A program made the translations under genes and the position numbers. Of a stretch of 8,027 nucleotides of DNA, positions 5,906-8,027 are shown in pieces; the stretch's first letter is position 1, and every line of letters starts with the position of its first letter. This stretch comes from Lysobacteraceae bacterium (GTDB lineage Bacteria; Pseudomonadota; Gammaproteobacteria; Xanthomonadales; Rhodanobacteraceae): contig JAGWZT010000080.1 in assembly GCA_018971925.1 (NCBI GenBank), positions 1-8,027 of the forward strand, written 5' to 3'. The notes under the pieces were generated by a model, which saw nothing but the letters and a program-made list of their open reading frames with translations, made no database searches and was not told the DNA's origin.

Positions 5906-6984
5906 ACCCGCACCTGCAGCGCCGCCTCGAACAATTGCTGGAGCGCCACCACGAGGTCGGCCTGCTGCTGGCCGAACCCGATGCGGCCGCCGATCCGAAA
6001 CGCTTCCGCGATCTGTCGCGCGAATACGCCCAGGCGCACGCGCTGGCCGAGGCCTTCGCCACTTCGACAAAAAACACCGGCGAGCTGGCGCACGCACGCG
6101 CGATGCTGGCCGATCCCGACCTGCGCGAACTTGCACGCGAGGAAGTCGCGCGTCTGGAAGCGGAGGCCACCGAGCTCGACGAACGCCTGCAGGCGCTGTT
6201 GATCCCGCGCGATCCGCTGGACGACGCCAACCTGTTCCTCGAAGTGCGCGCGGGCACCGGCGGCGACGAAGCCGCACTGTTCGCGGGCGACCTGCTGCGC
6301 ATGTACCTGCGCTACGCCGAACGCCGCGGCTGGCGCACGGAAATCCTGTCCGCGCACGGAGGCGAGCACGGCGGTTACAAGGAAGCAGTGGCGCGCGTCG
6401 AAGGTGGAGGCGCGTATGCGGCGCTCAAATTCGAATCGGGCACGCATCGCGTGCAGCGCGTGCCCGTCACCGAAGCCTCTGGACGCATCCATACCTCGGC
6501 CGCGACCGTCGCGATCCTGCCCGAGCAGGAAGACATCACCGACATCGAGTTGCGCGACGCGGATTTGAGAGTCGATACGTTCCGCGCGTCGGGCGCGGGC
6601 GGCCAGCACGTCAACAAAACCGATTCGGCCATCCGCATCACGCACCTGCCCACGGGCATCGTGGTCGAGTGCCAGGACGAACGCAGCCAGCACAAGAACC
6701 GCGCGCGCGCGTTGTCGCTGCTGAAGGCGCGCCTGCTGGATTCGCAGCGTGCCGAACAGGCGGCGACGCAGGCAGCGACCCGCAAGCTGCAGGTCGGTTC
6801 CGGCGATCGCAGCCAGCGCATCCGCACCTACAACTTCCCGCAGGGCCGCGTGACCGATCATCGCATCAACCTGACCCTGCACAAGCTTCCGGAAATCATC
6901 GACGGTGATCTCGACGATTTAATCCACGCGCTGGCGCGCGAGGCCCACGCCGAGGCGCTCACCCAACTCGCGGAACGCGCATGA
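5902..6984 (+). CDS. prfA: peptide chain release factor 1
   Basis: RF1 recognises UAA and UAG in the ribosomal A site and triggers release of the finished peptide. The 360-residue length equals that of E. coli RF1, and key motifs fall at the same numbers: the stop-codon-reading PVT at 188-190 and the catalytic GGQ at 233-235 in GAGGQHVNKTDSAIR. PVT, not SPF, separates it from RF2. The N-terminal helical domain (1-100), AGTGGDEAALFAGDLLRMY (117-135) and the C-terminal GDRSQRIRTYNFPQGRVTDHRI are all present. The start is a GTG that overlaps the hemA stop as GTGA, with a GGAC stretch just upstream, so it is translationally coupled to hemA. The Gln of GGQ is normally methylated by PrmC, whose gene follows prfA in E. 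coli but not here. Confidence 0.98.
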   Translation: MNPHLQRRLEQLLERHHEVGLLLAEPDAAADPKRFRDLSREYAQAHALAEAFATSTKNTGELAHARAMLADPDLRELAREEVARLEAEATELDERLQALLIPRDPLDDANLFLEVRAGTGGDEAALFAGDLLRMYLRYAERRGWRTEILSAHGGEHGGYKEAVARVEGGGAYAALKFESGTHRVQRVPVTEASGRIHTSAATVAILPEQEDITDIELRDADLRVDTFRASGAGGQHVNKTDSAIRITHLPTGIVVECQDERSQHKNRARALSLLKARLLDSQRAEQAATQAATRKLQVGSGDRSQRIRTYNFPQGRVTDHRINLTLHKLPEIIDGDLDDLIHALAREAHAEALTQLAERA

Positions 6985-8027
6985 GCAGCAAGACCGCATC
7001 CGCACTCGTCGCACGCGTCGTCGAACAGCTGGAGCGCGGCGACACCGCCGGTGCCGAAGCGCAGGCGCGCAAACTGCGCGAGACCGTTCCAGACGATGCC
7101 GAACTCGCGCGCCTGCACGGCGTGGCGTTGCTGCTGCTGGACCGCAATGCGGAAGCCTGCGCCGCGCTGCGCGACGCTTTGGCCCTCAATCCGGCCAGCG
7201 TCGCCGTGCAAAGCAATCTCGCCAGCGCGCTGATGGCAACGGGCGCGCCGGACGAAGCCGTGGGTCTGTTGCAGGAGGCGATCGCCACACAACCGGCCGA
7301 CCCGGCGCTGCACAACAACCTCGCCAACGCGTTGCGCGCCGTGGGCGACGACGAAGGTGCGCGCGAGGCTTACCACGCCGCGCTCGCGCTCGCGCCCGGT
7401 TACTTCGACGCAATCGTCAACCTCGCCGCCACCGAACTGTCGCTGGGCAGGACCGCGGACGCCGAAACGCGGCTGCGCGGCGTGCTCGCGGGCCAGCCCC
7501 ATCCGCAAGCACTGCTGTTGCTGGGCCATGCCTTGAATCGCCAGCAACGCTACGCCGAAGCGCAGGCGGTGTACGGGCAGGCCGCGCAACTCGCGCCCAA
7601 CGCCGCGCAGTTTCCGTACCAGGCCGGCCTGATGGCGGACGAGCAGCACCATTTCGGTGAAGCCGTGCAACTCTACCGCCGCGCGCTGCAACTCGATCCG
7701 AACCTGCACCTCGCCGAAGGCCAGTTGCTGTTCGTTCTGCGGCGCGAATGCGACTGGGACGCCGCCGAGCCGCTCAGCCGCCGCATCAAGGCACGCGCGC
7801 TGGACGGCTCCGGTTCCATCGATCCGTTTGCATTCCTCGCCGAGGACGCCACGGCCGCCGAACAACTGACCTGTGCCCGCGCGCGCGCCGCGCGCGTGGA
7901 ACGCGACATCGAACCGTTGCGGCGGCATCTGAAGTTTGCCCGTGCGCGGCCGGGAAATGGGCGGCCACTCAGAGCGGGATTCGTATCAGCCGGTTTCCAT
8001 GCGCACGCCACGGCACTGTTGACTGCC
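6981..8027 (+). CDS. TPR-containing GT41 (OGT/SPINDLY-type) glycosyltransferase, 3' end outside window
   Basis: The ATG overlaps the prfA stop as ATGA, and 349 codons are open to the window edge. Residues 1 to about 240 are six to seven TPR units ending in the usual Pro, for example LRDALALNP, LQEAIATQP, YHAALALAP, YGQAAQLAP and YRRALQLDP. The CDWD at 257-260 and the following helices match the linker between TPRs and catalytic domain in GT41 proteins. The last visible residues, LRAGFVSAGFHAHATALLTA (330-349), are the start of the catalytic half. His342 aligns with the conserved active-site His of the family, and the Gly-Phe preceding it resembles the Xanthomonas OGT homologue more than the Asp-Phe of many others. 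The donor- and UDP-binding parts lie outside the window, so activity cannot be judged. Acceptors of such bacterial enzymes are poorly known. There is no signal peptide, so it is probably cytoplasmic. Confidence 0.87.
   Translation, partial: MSSKTASALVARVVEQLERGDTAGAEAQARKLRETVPDDAELARLHGVALLLLDRNAEACAALRDALALNPASVAVQSNLASALMATGAPDEAVGLLQEAIATQPADPALHNNLANALRAVGDDEGAREAYHAALALAPGYFDAIVNLAATELSLGRTADAETRLRGVLAGQPHPQALLLLGHALNRQQRYAEAQAVYGQAAQLAPNAAQFPYQAGLMADEQHHFGEAVQLYRRALQLDPNLHLAEGQLLFVLRRECDWDAAEPLSRRIKARALDGSGSIDPFAFLAEDATAAEQLTCARARAARVERDIEPLRRHLKFARARPGNGRPLRAGFVSAGFHAHATALLTA

Noticed and set aside
4619..6277. 552-codon open frame on the minus strand opposite hemA and prfA
   Set aside because: It is antisense to two genes with complete family motifs, its Arg/Gly-rich translation has no recognisable domain, and long antisense frames are expected in DNA this GC-rich.
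5770..6882. 370-codon minus-strand open frame opposite prfA
   Set aside because: Mirror frame of a clearly coding RF1 gene, with no domain pattern.
6858..7928. 356-codon minus-strand open frame opposite the GT41 gene
   Set aside because: Opposite the TPR region, whose repeating motif and codon use show that the plus strand is the coding one.

Overview
The window comes from a high-GC gammaproteobacterium, most likely of the Xanthomonadales (Lysobacterales). The evidence is the dense GC-ending codon use, the family members present, the gene order, and a Xanthomonas-type GT41 glycosyltransferase (GFxxxHxxxLLT signature) beside hemA-prfA. It is a housekeeping locus. I see no insertion sequence, phage gene, CRISPR array or defence system in it.

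Left half, all on the minus strand, read from high to low coordinates: an LbcA-like TPR lipoprotein gene (4500-2773) overlaps lolB (2776-2141) by four bases. A spacer of about 300 bp holds a good sigma-70-type promoter. It is followed by tRNA-Gln(UUG) (1840-1766), prs for PRPP synthetase (1736-777), and rplY for ribosomal protein L25/Ctc, which runs off the left edge. This is the order known from Pseudomonas (PA4667-lolB-ispE-prs-rplY), except that ispE is absent between lolB and tRNA-Gln/prs.

Right half, on the plus strand: hemA (glutamyl-tRNA reductase) starts 142 bp from the divergent lipoprotein gene. It is followed by prfA (release factor 1) and a TPR/GT41 glycosyltransferase gene that runs off the right edge. 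Each gene overlaps the next by four bases (GTGA, ATGA), so they very probably form one translationally coupled operon.

The products serve core functions. tRNA-Gln, L25 and RF1 act in translation. HemA makes the tetrapyrrole precursor from glutamyl-tRNA. Prs supplies PRPP. LolB and the TPR lipoprotein belong to the outer membrane and envelope.

The less ordinary content lies between the genes: tandem hairpins in the prs-rplY gap, a hairpin over the lolB stop codon, a structured leader before tRNA-Gln, abutting hairpins that meet at the start codon of the TPR lipoprotein, and a dyad just before hemA. No wholly new system is evident. The leads most worth checking are the missing ispE with its replacement spacer and the start-codon hairpins.
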